Positions 55,237-64,000 are shown, numbered from the stretch's first letter. The stretch: 64,000 bases of DNA from Oceaniglobus indicus (GCF_002751875.1 NZ_NMZM01000001.1:62001-126000); one strand, 5' to 3'. The notes: generated from the sequence alone by a model not told the origin. Program-made: numbers and translations.

Positions 55237-56445
55237 TCATTCCGCGGGTTGCTTGCGGGCGGCTTCGCCCTCGGGACCGGGGGCATTCGCGCCCCTGCGC
55301 CGGAACAGTCGACCGATTTTCTGTCCGCCCTGCACAAGGCCGCCGGGCAGGAAGATCACAACGGCCATGAACATCAGGCCCAGCGTCAGATGCCAGCCCT
55401 TGCCGACGAACGGATGCACGATGGTGATCAGGAAATCCTCCATCCCGTCGGGCAGGGCCGCGAACCATGTGTGCAGCACGTTGTCGTTGATCTTGCTGAA
55501 GATATTCTCGAAATACTTGATGAAACCGGCACCCAGGACCGGCCCGATCAGGGTGCCCGCGCCGCCGAGAATGGTCATCAGAACGACCTCGCCCGAGGCG
55601 GTCCACTGCATCCGCTCGGCGCCGGCCAGGGGGTCCATCGCCGCCAGCAGACCGCCGGCCAGCCCGGCATACATGCCCGAGATCACGAAGGCCGCCAGGG
55701 TATAGGGGCGCGAGTTCAGACCGGTATAGTTCATCCGCTGCTGGTTGGACTTCACCGCCCGCAGCATCATGCCGAAGGGCGAGCGGAAGATCCGCACCGA
55801 AATATAGAACGACACCAGCAATATCAGCGCGCACAGGTAATAACCGACATTGAAATCGAACGACCAGCCGCCCAGCTTCAGCGTTTCGGTCGCGCGCATC
55901 TCGAGCCCGAAGATATGCGTGACGTCCGGTCCCGACCCCTTGAGGTATTGCGGATCCGAGCCATAGACCTGCAATCCGGTTTCGCCGTTGGTCAGGTTGA
56001 ACTTGGGGTTCGACAGGACCGAATACGCGAGGTTGAACGACATCTGCGCGAAGGCCAGTGTCAGGATCGAGAAATAGATCCCCGAGCGGCGCAGCGAGAT
56101 ATAGCCGATCACCACTGAAAACAGTCCCGCCACGACAATCGACAGCGCGATGGCCGGAATGACGTTGAACGACAGCAGCTTGAACATCCAGACCGCCGAA
56201 TAACTGCCGATCCCCAGGAACGCGGCGTGTCCGAAGGACAGGTAACCGGTCAGCCCGAACAGGATGTTGAACCCGATGGCGAAGATTCCGTAGATCACGA
56301 ACCGCTGCATCAGGTCGGGATAACCCGCGTTGAACTGCGCCAGCGACGAATTGGTGGGAAAGGGGTTCAGGATGAAGGGGGCGGCCATGGTCAGCACGGC
56401 CACGACGATCAGGATCGTGGTGTCTTTCTTGTTCAGTCCAAGCAT
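55237..56445 (-). CDS. livM: ABC transporter permease, LivM type
   Basis: A 402-residue inner-membrane permease with about nine to ten helices. Family landmarks are [27 protein letters not shown] (about residues 54–80), [18 protein letters not shown] and [19 protein letters not shown]. It is longer than E. coli-type LivM in its C-terminal half, with a polar cytosolic tail ending in [13 protein letters not shown]. It starts two bases after livH stops. Confidence 0.91.
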   Translation of the reverse strand: MLGLNKKDTTILIVVAVLTMAAPFILNPFPTNSSLAQFNAGYPDLMQRFVIYGIFAIGFNILFGLTGYLSFGHAAFLGIGSYSAVWMFKLLSFNVIPAIALSIVVAGLFSVVIGYISLRRSGIYFSILTLAFAQMSFNLAYSVLSNPKFNLTNGETGLQVYGSDPQYLKGSGPDVTHIFGLEMRATETLKLGGWSFDFNVGYYLCALILLVSFYISVRIFRSPFGMMLRAVKSNQQRMNYTGLNSRPYTLAAFVISGMYAGLAGGLLAAMDPLAGAERMQWTASGEVVLMTILGGAGTLIGPVLGAGFIKYFENIFSKINDNVLHTWFAALPDGMEDFLITIVHPFVGKGWHLTLGLMFMAVVIFLPGGLVQGGQKIGRLFRRRGANAPGPEGEAARKQPAE

Positions 56446-56447
56446 GT

Positions 56448-57479
56448 CTATTCCTCCATCACGCCTTTGCGACCCATCAGTCCGCGGGGCCGTGTCAGCA
56501 GGATCGCGATCGCCACCAGATAGATGATGATCTGGTCAATTCCGGGCAGCAGCGATTTGATCTGGTTCATCGAGGCAAAGGATTCGAGCACCCCCAGAAG
56601 GAACCCGGCCAGCACCGCGCCGGGCAGCGATCCCATGCCGCCGACGACCACGACGACGAAGGACAGCACCAGGAAATCCATGCCCATGTGATAGTTCGGC
56701 GAATTGATCGGCGTGTACATCACGCCCGCCAGGCCGGCGACGGCGGCGGCGATGCCGAACATGATGGTGAACCGCCGGTCGATGTCGATACCCAGAAGGC
56801 CCACCGTCTCGCGGTCCGCCATGCCGGCGCGCACGACCATGCCGAAGGTGGTGAAGCGCAGGAAGGCAAAGACGCCGCCGATGATCACCAGCGAAAAGAC
56901 AAAATAGACCATGCGCCAGTAGGGATAGATGATGGTATTGGCATCAAAGCCCAGCGCCGCGCCGAAATCGAAGCTGCCGCGGAACATCTCGGGGGCCGGC
57001 GTCGGGATCGGGTTGGCGCCGTAGAAATACTTGATCACCTCCTGCAACACGATGGCCAGGCCAAAGGTGACCAGGATCTGATCGGCATGGGGGCGCTTGT
57101 AGAAATGCTTGATCAGCCCGCGTTCCATGACATAGCCGATGCCGATCATGATCGGGATGGCGAACAGGATCGACAGCGGCACCGACCAGTCCAGCATCCA
57201 GCCGCCCAGGCGCTCGCCGAACCAGTCTTCGACATAGAGCACGTCCTCGTATTTCGGATTGCCGAGGAAATCGACGCCCGAAGGCTCGGACGCCTTGTGC
57301 GACAGGTTGAACAGCTTCGAGATGGTGACGGCGCAGAAGGCGCCCAGCATGAACAAAGCCCCATGGGCGAAGTTCACGACGCCAAGCGTGCCGAAAATGA
57401 GCGTAAGGCCGAGGGCGATCAGCGCATAGGCCGATCCCTTGTCCAGACCGTTGAGGATTTGCAGCAGGATTGCGTCCAT
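56448..57479 (-). CDS. livH: ABC transporter permease, LivH type
   Basis: A 343-residue inner-membrane permease. [36 protein letters not shown] opens it in two blocks (about residues 9–44). Then comes an extra loop of about 50 residues (about 60–105) that is absent from short LivH proteins. The C-terminal half has [14 protein letters not shown] and [21 protein letters not shown]. The insert, the long LivM and the 458-residue binding protein suggest a transporter subgroup distinct from classical Leu/Ile/Val systems. Confidence 0.91.
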   Translation of the reverse strand: MDAILLQILNGLDKGSAYALIALGLTLIFGTLGVVNFAHGALFMLGAFCAVTISKLFNLSHKASEPSGVDFLGNPKYEDVLYVEDWFGERLGGWMLDWSVPLSILFAIPIMIGIGYVMERGLIKHFYKRPHADQILVTFGLAIVLQEVIKYFYGANPIPTPAPEMFRGSFDFGAALGFDANTIIYPYWRMVYFVFSLVIIGGVFAFLRFTTFGMVVRAGMADRETVGLLGIDIDRRFTIMFGIAAAVAGLAGVMYTPINSPNYHMGMDFLVLSFVVVVVGGMGSLPGAVLAGFLLGVLESFASMNQIKSLLPGIDQIIIYLVAIAILLTRPRGLMGRKGVMEE

Positions 57480-57545
57480 CGGGTGCCTCGTCGGAAACGG
57501 GGGAAGGAAGGCCGCCGCCCGGGTGTGGGCGGCGGGTTCGCGCGG

Positions 57546-57566
57546 GGGAGCGGCATCGCCGCTCCC
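57546..57566. other. Intercistronic stem-loop after the ABC binding-protein gene
   Basis: A perfect 9-base stem GGGAGCGGC (57546–57554) and GCCGCTCCC (57558–57566) with an ATC loop, in the 119-base gap between the binding-protein gene and livH. There is no T-run, so it is more likely an mRNA-stabilising or attenuating hairpin than a full terminator. The same arrangement is seen after the TRAP binding-protein gene. Confidence 0.6.
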
Positions 57567-57598
57567 GATTGGGTCCTGTCAGGGAAGCCCGATCCGCG

Positions 57599-58975
57599 TC
57601 AGGCGCCGGGGTTGCATTCACCCAGGTCGCCACCGGCGAACATCGGATGCTCGGGGTCATAGGTGACCTGCTCGGCGGGCGTGACCTCGACGATTTCGAC
57701 CAGATCGAATTCGTTCTCGGGGTTTTCCTTGCCGCGCACCACGACGACGTCCTTGAAGCACTGGTGATCGGCCGCGCGGTACAGCGTGGGACCGTTGCCC
57801 AGACCGTCGAATTCGAAATCCTCCAGCGCCTCGACAACCGCACAGGGGTTGAAGGATTTGGCGCGGTTGACCGCATCCGCATACAGCAGGGTCTGCGCGT
57901 AACAGGTCTGGGCGGCCTGCGACGGCGGGAAGCCGTATTTGGTGCCGAACGACTGGACGAACGCATTGGTGCCGGCGTAACGGTCGCCCTTTTCGTTCTC
58001 GAGCTTCCAGTCCCAGTTTTGCGAGCCGACGATGCCGGTGATGTTCTTGCCCGCTCCCTTGGCCATCAGCTCGGAATACAGCGGCACGACGATTTCGAAG
58101 TTCTTGCCGTTCACCTGCTTGTCACGCAGGCCGAACTGAACCGCGTTGGTCAGCGAGTTCACCATGTTCCCGCCGTAGTGGTTCAGGATCAGCACATCGG
58201 CGCCCGAATTCAGCACCGGCGTCATGTAGGACGAGAAATCGGTGGCCGCCAGCGGCGTGCGCACGTCGGTGATCGTCTCCCAGCCCAGCTCCTCGGTCGC
58301 AGCCTGGATCGATTCCTGCTGGGTCCAGCCCCAGGTGTAATCGGCGGTCAGCGAATAGACCTTGCGATCATTGCCATACAGCTGCGACAGCACTGGCGCC
58401 AGCGCGGCGGCGGACATGTAGGCGTTGAAGAAGTGGCGGAAGCCGTTCGCCTTGCGGTCCTTGCCGGTGGTGTCGTTGGAATGGGTCAGGCCGGACATGA
58501 AGATGATGCCGGCCTCCTGGCACAATCCCTGCACCGCGACCGCAACGCCCGAGCTGGAGCCGCCCGAGATCATGATCGCGCCATCCTTTTCGATCATCGA
58601 CTTGGCCGATGCACGGGCGGCGTCCGATTTCGTCTGGGTGTCGCCGCTGACATAGGCGACCTTCTTGCCCAGGATGCCGTTGCCTTCCAGCGTCTTGCTG
58701 CTGAAGGTGGACAACATGCCGCCGTCGCCTTCGCCGTTCAGATGCTCGACCGCCAACTCGAACGCGCGCAGTTCGTCCGCGCCTTCATCGGCATAGGGGC
58801 CTGACTGGGGCACGTTGAAGCCCAGGGTCACGGTATCGCCCGTGGGCGCGTTGGTGAAGCCGGTATCGGTCTGGCCCCAGACCTGACTGGTAAAGATCGT
58901 CGGCATGGCCAGGCCGCCGGCGGTGACGGCGCCGGTGCGGATCAGGCCGCGACGTGTCAGTTTCGATTTCGTCAT
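57599..58975 (-). CDS. ABC transporter substrate-binding protein, Liv/amide type, Tat-exported
   Basis: A 458-residue periplasmic binding protein. The N-terminus carries a twin-arginine signal (KLTRRGLIRTGAVTAGG), which is unusual for the Liv family where Sec export is the rule. The mature part has the periplasmic-binding-type-1 fold: VTLGFNVPQSGPYADEGADELRAFELA in two blocks, GGSSSGVAVAVQ, VYSLTADYTWGWTQQ and PPSQAAQTCYAQ. It is about 80 residues longer than LivJ. Its cargo is unknown; the operon link to acs and the short-chain acyl regulator hints at a compound degraded to acetate or acyl-CoA. Start 58975 gives the full signal. Confidence 0.9.
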   Translation of the reverse strand: MTKSKLTRRGLIRTGAVTAGGLAMPTIFTSQVWGQTDTGFTNAPTGDTVTLGFNVPQSGPYADEGADELRAFELAVEHLNGEGDGGMLSTFSSKTLEGNGILGKKVAYVSGDTQTKSDAARASAKSMIEKDGAIMISGGSSSGVAVAVQGLCQEAGIIFMSGLTHSNDTTGKDRKANGFRHFFNAYMSAAALAPVLSQLYGNDRKVYSLTADYTWGWTQQESIQAATEELGWETITDVRTPLAATDFSSYMTPVLNSGADVLILNHYGGNMVNSLTNAVQFGLRDKQVNGKNFEIVVPLYSELMAKGAGKNITGIVGSQNWDWKLENEKGDRYAGTNAFVQSFGTKYGFPPSQAAQTCYAQTLLYADAVNRAKSFNPCAVVEALEDFEFDGLGNGPTLYRAADHQCFKDVVVVRGKENPENEFDLVEIVEVTPAEQVTYDPEHPMFAGGDLGECNPGA

Positions 58976-59110
58976 GCTTTTCCTCCCAGAAAGACTTGAC
59001 CGTGCGTTCGGTCGCAAAGCGCCGTTGACGGCGGCTTCGGTCCCTTTACAGGACTGCGTCAACAATGCGGCCGTCTTGCAAACCACACAACAAGTTGTTC
59101 AAGTGAAAAG

Positions 59111-59152
59111 ATAATTCTGTCAATTTCTGAACAGATTGCCGTATAATTCTGT
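59111..59152. promoter_or_regulatory. AT-rich divergent control region with paired ATAATTCTGT repeats
   Basis: The 10-base sequence ATAATTCTGT occurs at 59111–59120 and again at 59143–59152, 32 bases apart or about three helical turns. The region lies in the 230-base gap between the binding-protein gene (leftward) and the ScfR-like regulator (rightward). A perfect TATAAT (59142–59147) overlaps the second copy and could be the regulator's -10, although no good -35 stands before it. A leftward TTGACA lies at 59118–59123. A TTGCAAA motif near 59076–59082 recalls half of the RamB site. Confidence 0.5.
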
Positions 59153-59205
59153 AAAGTAATTTTCGACGCAGCGCAGAAAGTGCCTGAAGAAAAGGGATAA
59201 ATTCC

Positions 59206-60501
59206 ATGTCGCGCACGCCATCGAAGCGGGCCGCAGGCCCCCGTATTCGCGCCCGCCGCCGGGATCTGGGGATCCGCCAGGCCGATCTGGCACGCACCCT
59301 GGGCATATCGGCCTCGTATCTCAACCTGATCGAACACGATCACCGCCAGGTGGGGGGCAAGCTGTTGTCGGCGATCGCCGCGGCGCTGGACACCGACAGC
59401 GGGCAACTGGCCGAAGGGGCGGAGGGGGCGCAACTGGACGGGTTGCGCGCCGCCGCGGCGCAGCGCCCGCCGGGGCATCAGGGCGATCCGCTGGAAGACC
59501 CCGAAGCGATTGCGGCCCGGTTTCCCGGCTGGGCCCGGCTTGTCACCGACCAGGCGGCGCGCATCGCCGGGCTGGAACGGGCACTGACCGAAATGAACGA
59601 TCGCATGACCCACGATCCGTTCCTGTCCGAATCGTTGCATGATGTCCTGTCCTCGGTCACGGCGATCCGTTCCAGCAGCGGCATCCTGATGGGCGACGGC
59701 GCGATGGATGCCGAATGGCAGGCGCGGTTCCATCGCAACATCCATGAAGACAGCCAGCGGTTGACCGAGAGCGCGCAATCGCTGGTGGCCTATCTGGACG
59801 GCGCGGCACACCCCGAGCGCACGCCCATGTCCCCCCAGGAGGAGGTCGACGCCTGGCTGGCCGAACGCGATTTCACCTTTCCCGCCGAGGGGCCCGACCC
59901 GGACATGGCGCCGCCCGACACCGTTGGCGGCGCGGCGCGGGCGTTGATCGCCGATCTGCTGGACACGCTGCGCGCCGACGCGGCGGCGCTGCCCGCGGAC
60001 CGGGTGGCCGATGCCATTGCGCGCCATGGCACAGACATTCCGGCCCTTGCCGGCGAAATGGGCGGCGATCTGCACCGGCTGTTCCGCCGACTGACGCTGT
60101 TTCCCGGCGGCATCGGCGGCAGCCGCGCGGGCCTGGTGATCTGTGACGCGACCGGGGTGCAGACGTTCCGAAGGCCGGTGTCCGGCTTCGATCTGCCGCG
60201 GTTCGGCGCGGGCTGTGCGCTGTGGCCGCTGTATGGGGCGTTGGCCGCGCCGGCGATCCCCCTGTATCGACAGCTGGAGACCGTCGGCCGGACGCCGCGC
60301 CGCTTTGACGCCTATGCCGTCGCGTTGCCCCATGGTGTCGCCACCTTCGATACGCCGCCGGTGTTCCGGTCGGCGATGCTGATCCTGCCGGCGCGCGCCC
60401 AGGCGCAGGCCACGTTGCGGGTCGGTGCGGGCTGTCGCATCTGCCCCCATCCCGACTGCACCGTGCGCCGCGAGCCGGCGATCGTCGCGCTGACGGGGTA
60501 A
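59206..60501 (+). CDS. XRE-family regulator with short-chain acyl-CoA regulator C-terminus (ScfR/RamB-like)
   Basis: A 431-residue DNA-binding regulator. The N-terminal Cro/C1-type helix-turn-helix spans about residues 12–68 (GIRQADLARTLGISASYLNLIEHDHR). The rest matches the domain called short-chain fatty acyl-CoA regulator, C-terminal (DUF2083-type), ending in a Cys-rich CRICPHPDC segment near 409–417. Related proteins (RamB in actinobacteria, ScfR/PccR in alphaproteobacteria) control acetate or propionate genes such as acs. The middle of the usual family (IrrE-like zinc region) is not evident here. It is divergent from the ABC transporter–acs block, a natural target. Confidence 0.82.
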   Translation: MSRTPSKRAAGPRIRARRRDLGIRQADLARTLGISASYLNLIEHDHRQVGGKLLSAIAAALDTDSGQLAEGAEGAQLDGLRAAAAQRPPGHQGDPLEDPEAIAARFPGWARLVTDQAARIAGLERALTEMNDRMTHDPFLSESLHDVLSSVTAIRSSSGILMGDGAMDAEWQARFHRNIHEDSQRLTESAQSLVAYLDGAAHPERTPMSPQEEVDAWLAERDFTFPAEGPDPDMAPPDTVGGAARALIADLLDTLRADAAALPADRVADAIARHGTDIPALAGEMGGDLHRLFRRLTLFPGGIGGSRAGLVICDATGVQTFRRPVSGFDLPRFGAGCALWPLYGALAAPAIPLYRQLETVGRTPRRFDAYAVALPHGVATFDTPPVFRSAMLILPARAQAQATLRVGAGCRICPHPDCTVRREPAIVALTG

Positions 60502-60580
60502 GACCCCGAGCCATGCAATGTCAGGTTGCACGACGCTGTGGCGGACCGTGTTACAGGCCGACATTCGGGTTCATGCATCT

Positions 60581-60609
60581 TTGACACGACCGGGGCGGGG
60601 CGCCATACT
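60581..60609 (+). promoter_or_regulatory. Promoter of the receiver–symporter kinase operon
   Basis: A perfect TTGACA (60581–60586) followed after 17 bases by CATACT (60604–60609). The start point would be near 60617, about 43 bases before the receiver gene. Confidence 0.6.
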
Positions 60610-60659
60610 CGACCCGCGCAAGAGGGCCGCAAAGGCCGGGCGCACAGGGAGGAAAGCGG

Positions 60660-61037
60660 TTGGGCAAACGTGTCTTGCTGATCGAGGACGAGCCAAACAT
60701 CGTCGAGGCGGTGCGCTATCTTCTGACGCGCGAAGGGTGGGCCGTCGACACCCATTCCAACGGCGCGACTGCCCTTGATGCCGTGGCGCGGCGCCGGCCG
60801 GATGTCATCGTGCTGGACGCCATGCTGCCCGGGCGGTCGGGGTTCGACATCCTGCGCGATCTGCGCACGGCCCCCGACACCAGCGCGATCCCGGTGCTGA
60901 TGCTGACGGCGCGCGGGCAACGGCGCGACCGGGAAATGGCCGAGGCTGCGGGCGCCAGCCGCTTCATGACCAAACCGTTCTCAAACTCGGATATCGTCGA
61001 TTGCCTGCGCGAGCTGGGCGGACACGATGCCGCCTGA
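60660..61037 (+). CDS. Single-domain response regulator
   Basis: A 125-residue receiver domain with no output domain. Acidic Glu9 and Asp10, phospho-acceptor Asp53 (VIVLDAMLPG), Thr83 (MLTARG) and Lys105 (MTKPF) are all in place, so it should accept phosphate. It starts at TTG 60660 with GGAGGAA seven bases upstream. Its end overlaps the small membrane protein gene, and the histidine kinase that probably phosphorylates it is two genes downstream. Lacking a DNA-binding domain, it must act by protein contact or as a phosphate relay. Confidence 0.88.
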   Translation: MGKRVLLIEDEPNIVEAVRYLLTREGWAVDTHSNGATALDAVARRRPDVIVLDAMLPGRSGFDILRDLRTAPDTSAIPVLMLTARGQRRDREMAEAAGASRFMTKPFSNSDIVDCLRELGGHDAA

Positions 61038-61311
61038 TCCGCCGCGCGACGCGCCGTTGTTCCTGGCGCGGGCGACCTATCGCCGGCGTCGGCTGATGGA
61101 TGCCGCGCGGCTTCTTCCCGTGGTCGGTGCAGTGCTGTTTCTTCTGCCGATGCTCTGGTTCGTGTCGGGCGGCACGCGAACCGCTGTCGGCGGGCTGTAC
61201 CTGTTCGCGATCTGGACGGGTCTGATCGTCATCGCGGCGATCCTGTCACGGGTCCTGGTGCGCGGCGAGGCGGGCGGGCGCGGACGTGACGGCCCGGACG
61301 CCGCGCCGTGA
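61027..61311 (+). CDS. Small two-helix membrane protein, symporter small-subunit-like
   Basis: A 94-residue protein with two hydrophobic helices (about residues 27–47 and 55–77) and charged ends. Its size, two-helix layout and position directly before a sodium:solute symporter-type gene recall DUF4212-like small subunits of SSS transporters. The resemblance is in layout, and I see no diagnostic motif. It overlaps both neighbours (11 bases with the receiver gene, 4 bases with the kinase gene), so it is translated as part of this unit. Confidence 0.65.
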   Translation: MPPDPPRDAPLFLARATYRRRRLMDAARLLPVVGAVLFLLPMLWFVSGGTRTAVGGLYLFAIWTGLIVIAAILSRVLVRGEAGGRGRDGPDAAP

Positions 61312-63992
61312 CACTGTCGTTCAACCTGCTGCTGGCGGCGTGCCTTGCCTATTCCGCGCTGCTGTTCATCGTCGCCTTTGCCGCGGAAAAGCGCGCAAGG
61401 GCCGGGCGGCTGGGCATCCTGCGCTCGCCGCTGGTCTATACGTTGTCGCTGTCGATCTATTGCACGGCCTGGACGTTCTATGGCGCGGTGGGATACGCCG
61501 CGCGCTCGGGGCTGGAGTTCGTCACGATCTATCTGGGTCCGACGTTGGTGATCGTCGGCTGGTGGGCCATGCTGCGCAAGCTGGTGCGCATCGGGCGGGC
61601 CCAGCGCATCACCTCGATCGCCGACCTGATTTCGTCGCGCTATGGCAAATCCACCGCGCTTGGCGTCTTGGTGACGCTACTGGCGGTGATCGGCACCACC
61701 CCCTATATCGCGCTGCAACTGCAATCGGTGACACTGTCGTTTTCGGTCTTTACCGATGGCGGCGTGGGCGACGAGACATCCACCGGATTGTGGGTGGCGG
61801 CGGGTCTGGCCCTGTTCACCATCCTGTTCGGCACCCGCAATCTGGATGTCAACGAACATCACCACGGCATCGTCACCGCCATCGCGGTCGAGGCGGTGGT
61901 CAAGCTGGTGGCGATCCTTGCCGTCGGCGCCTTCGTCGTCTGGGGGGTGGCCGGCGGGCCGACGGCAGTGTTCGCCCTGATCGATGCCAGCCCCATCGCA
62001 CAATGGCAGATGCAACAGGGCCGGTGGGTCACGCTGTTGCTGCTGGCGGCCACGGCGTTCGTCTGCCTGCCGCGGATGTTTCAGGTGATGGTGGTCGAGA
62101 ACACCGACGAAACCCACCTGGCCACCGCCGCCTGGGCCTTTCCGCTGTATCTGCTCGCGATGAGCTTGTTCGTCGTGCCGATCGCCGTTGTCGGCCTTGC
62201 CGTCCTGCCGGCCGGGTCGAACCCCGACCTGTTCGTGCTGAACGTGCCGCTGGCGTTCGACAAGGAATGGCTGGCGATGCTGGTGTTTCTCGGCGGGTTC
62301 TCGTCGGCCACGTCGATGGTGATCGTCGCCGCCATCGCGCTGTCGACCATGGTGTCCAACAACATCGTCATGCCGATCTGGCTGAACGCGCGGCGCGGCG
62401 ATGCGACGTTGTCGGGCGACGTGCGCAACGTGGTGCTGCGCGCGCGGCGCCTGTCCATCGCCGGCGTGCTGGCGTTGGGCTATCTCTATTATCGCCTGTC
62501 GGGCGGGGGCGGCGCGCTGGCTGCCATCGGTCTGATCGCCTTTCTGGGCGTGGCCCAGGTGATGCCGGCGCTTGTCGGCGGGCTGTTCTGGCGCGGCGCC
62601 ACGCGCAACGGTGCGGCGGCGGGGCTGATCGTCGGGTTCGTGATCTGGATCTATGCGCTGTTTCTGCCGGGCATCGGCACGGGCACGGTGATGTCCGCGC
62701 AATTCCTGGCCGACGGGCCGTTCGACATCGGCTGGCTGCGGCCCCGGGCGCTGTTCGGGATCGACGGGCTGGATCCGCTGGTGCATGCGACGCTGTGGTC
62801 GCTGGGGTTGAACGCGTCGGTCTTCGTGGTCGTGTCGCTGCTGGGCTTTCCCGGCCCGCTGGAGCGGCTTCAGGGGTCGGAATTCGTCAACGTCTTTCGC
62901 TTTTCGACGGCCCACAAGGGCCGCAGCCCGACCACGGCCGAAGCCGAGGACCTGCTGATGATGGCACAACGGATCCTCGGCGCGCGCGAGGCGCAGGCGC
63001 TGTTTCAGGCCACCGCCGCGCGCCAGGGCAAGGATGGTTATCTGCCCGACGTGACGTCGGATTTCCTGGAACGGCTGGAACGCGAGATGGCCGGGTCGGT
63101 GGGCGCCGCCACCGCCCACGCCATGCTGGGCCAGATCGCCGGAAGCGGCGCGGTTTCGGTCGCTGATCTGATGCGCGTGGCCGACGAATCGGCGCAGATG
63201 ATGGAACATTCCATCCAGCTCGAGGCGAAATCCGAGGAACTGGGCCGCACCGCCCGCCAGTTGCGCGAGGCGAACGAGAAGCTGACAGCTATTTCCATCC
63301 AGAAGGACGCGTTTCTCAGCCAGATCAGCCACGAACTGCGCACGCCGATGACGTCGATCCGCGCGTTCTCGGAAATCCTGCGCGAGGCCGGCATGGACCG
63401 CGAGACGCGCGACCGCTATGCCGGAATCATCCACGACGAGGCCCTGCGCCTGACCCGTCTGCTGGACGATCTGCTGGATCTGTCGGTGCTGGAGAACGGC
63501 CAGATCAACCTGCACGAAACCGATGTGGAGCTGACGGACGTGATCGACCGCGCCTGCACCGCCGCGCTGAGCGATGGCGCGCGGCTGACGATCCGCCGGG
63601 TTGTGGCCGACGAACGGCTGATGCTGCACACCGACGCCGACCGGCTGACGCAGGTGTTCATCAACATCATCGCCAACGCCGCCAAATACTGTGATGCGCC
63701 GTCGCCCGAATTGCGGATCACCGTCAGCGCCTGTGGCGACGGGATCAACGTCGATTTCATCGACAACGGCGGCGGTATTCCGATGGCGCAACACGCTGTC
63801 ATCTTCGAGAAATTCTCGCGCCTCGGCCAGACACGCATCGCCGGCGCGGGTCTCGGTCTTGCCATCTGTCGCGAGATCGTGGCGCGGCTGGGCGGTCAGA
63901 TCTCGTATCTGCCGGGGCAGGGCGGGGCCGCGTTTCGGGTGAACCTGCCGCAGGCGCGGTTCGGCGCACATGCGGTGGCATCGGTGGCCTGA
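61308..63992 (+). CDS. Sodium:solute symporter–STAC–histidine kinase fusion (CrbS/CbrA-like)
   Basis: An 894-residue membrane sensor. Residues 1–515 form an SLC5/SSS transporter-like region of about thirteen helices, with GTTPYIALQLQSVTLSF and the FSSATSMVIVAAIALSTM core. Residues about 525–615 form a STAC-like linker (AHAMLGQIAG at its end). A coiled coil (about 620–662) leads to the kinase: SHELRTP with His675, then NIIANAAKY, DNGGGIP, FEKFSRLG and GAGLGLAI. No PAS or C-terminal receiver is present. CrbS, of the same layout, controls acs in gammaproteobacteria, and acs is 8 kb away here. It starts at GTG 61308 in a 4-base overlap. Confidence 0.9.
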   Translation: MTLSFNLLLAACLAYSALLFIVAFAAEKRARAGRLGILRSPLVYTLSLSIYCTAWTFYGAVGYAARSGLEFVTIYLGPTLVIVGWWAMLRKLVRIGRAQRITSIADLISSRYGKSTALGVLVTLLAVIGTTPYIALQLQSVTLSFSVFTDGGVGDETSTGLWVAAGLALFTILFGTRNLDVNEHHHGIVTAIAVEAVVKLVAILAVGAFVVWGVAGGPTAVFALIDASPIAQWQMQQGRWVTLLLLAATAFVCLPRMFQVMVVENTDETHLATAAWAFPLYLLAMSLFVVPIAVVGLAVLPAGSNPDLFVLNVPLAFDKEWLAMLVFLGGFSSATSMVIVAAIALSTMVSNNIVMPIWLNARRGDATLSGDVRNVVLRARRLSIAGVLALGYLYYRLSGGGGALAAIGLIAFLGVAQVMPALVGGLFWRGATRNGAAAGLIVGFVIWIYALFLPGIGTGTVMSAQFLADGPFDIGWLRPRALFGIDGLDPLVHATLWSLGLNASVFVVVSLLGFPGPLERLQGSEFVNVFRFSTAHKGRSPTTAEAEDLLMMAQRILGAREAQALFQATAARQGKDGYLPDVTSDFLERLEREMAGSVGAATAHAMLGQIAGSGAVSVADLMRVADESAQMMEHSIQLEAKSEELGRTARQLREANEKLTAISIQKDAFLSQISHELRTPMTSIRAFSEILREAGMDRETRDRYAGIIHDEALRLTRLLDDLLDLSVLENGQINLHETDVELTDVIDRACTAALSDGARLTIRRVVADERLMLHTDADRLTQVFINIIANAAKYCDAPSPELRITVSACGDGINVDFIDNGGGIPMAQHAVIFEKFSRLGQTRIAGAGLGLAICREIVARLGGQISYLPGQGGAAFRVNLPQARFGAHAVASVA

Positions 63993-64000
63993 AAGCACGG

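Noticed and set aside
61677-63998. A 773-codon minus-strand frame opposite the symporter–kinase gene
   Set aside because: Mirror frame, rich in Arg, Gln and His, with no motif; the plus strand holds an intact kinase with all boxes.

Overview
The window is high-GC alphaproteobacterial DNA, most likely chromosomal and from the Rhodobacterales (Roseobacter/Paracoccaceae). The NDUFA12 – DUF2155 – aat – accC – accB neighbourhood, the clpP–clpX pair, a TRAP-linked uronate operon, an SSS-type sensor kinase and the strong G/C bias at third codon positions all point that way. This assignment rests on gene content only. I saw no rRNA, tRNA, CRISPR array, insertion sequence or phage gene.

Region 1 (426–9709) is a uronate catabolic locus. 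Eight tightly spaced minus-strand genes encode uxaC, a TRAP transporter (DctP, DctQ, DctM), kdgF, kduI, kduD and uxuB. A divergent plus-strand pair encodes a FadR-type GntR regulator and KDG kinase. Unsaturated uronates (KdgF, KduI, KduD) and saturated uronates (UxaC, UxuB) converge on 2-keto-3-deoxygluconate, which KdgK phosphorylates. A dyad at 8060–8077 sits between the -35 and -10 of the leftward promoter and is a good operator candidate. Mannonate dehydratase and KDPG aldolase are not in the window.

Region 2 (about 10271–37907) is a large polysaccharide locus. It holds an initiating sugar-phosphate transferase, a CpsD-like ATPase with a degenerate P-loop, a Wzz-like chain-length protein, a flippase, an O-antigen polymerase/ligase-like protein, a WecG-type transferase and several glycosyltransferases. 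In its middle is a seven-gene leftward operon (33256 to 16274), almost entirely coupled by 4-base ATGA overlaps. It encodes a one-module type I PKS with thioesterase, a glycosyltransferase, an NRPS, a phosphopantetheinyl transferase, two related SGNH-like secreted proteins (one fused to a clan GH-A-like glycosidase) and a second glycosyltransferase. The NRPS carries an N-terminal formyltransferase, a degenerate condensation-like region, and an adenylation domain split by a luciferase-like flavin monooxygenase. Its readable specificity code is close to the glycine code. I regard this operon as the most novel content: it looks like a dedicated assembly line making a small formylated, oxidised acyl group, possibly used to decorate or release the polysaccharide.

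Region 3 (38111–51531) is mostly housekeeping: glpD–glpK, a photolyase-like flavoprotein of unusual layout, clpP–clpX, a Rid-family protein lacking the key arginine, NDUFA12, DUF2155, aat, accC–accB, an M20-type amidohydrolase, a small lipoprotein and a PRC-barrel protein.

Region 4 (51669–63992) looks like an acetate/short-chain acyl regulatory and uptake block: acs, a Liv-type ABC transporter, a divergent ScfR/RamB-like regulator, and an operon of a stand-alone receiver, a two-helix membrane protein and an SSS–STAC–histidine kinase fusion resembling CrbS.
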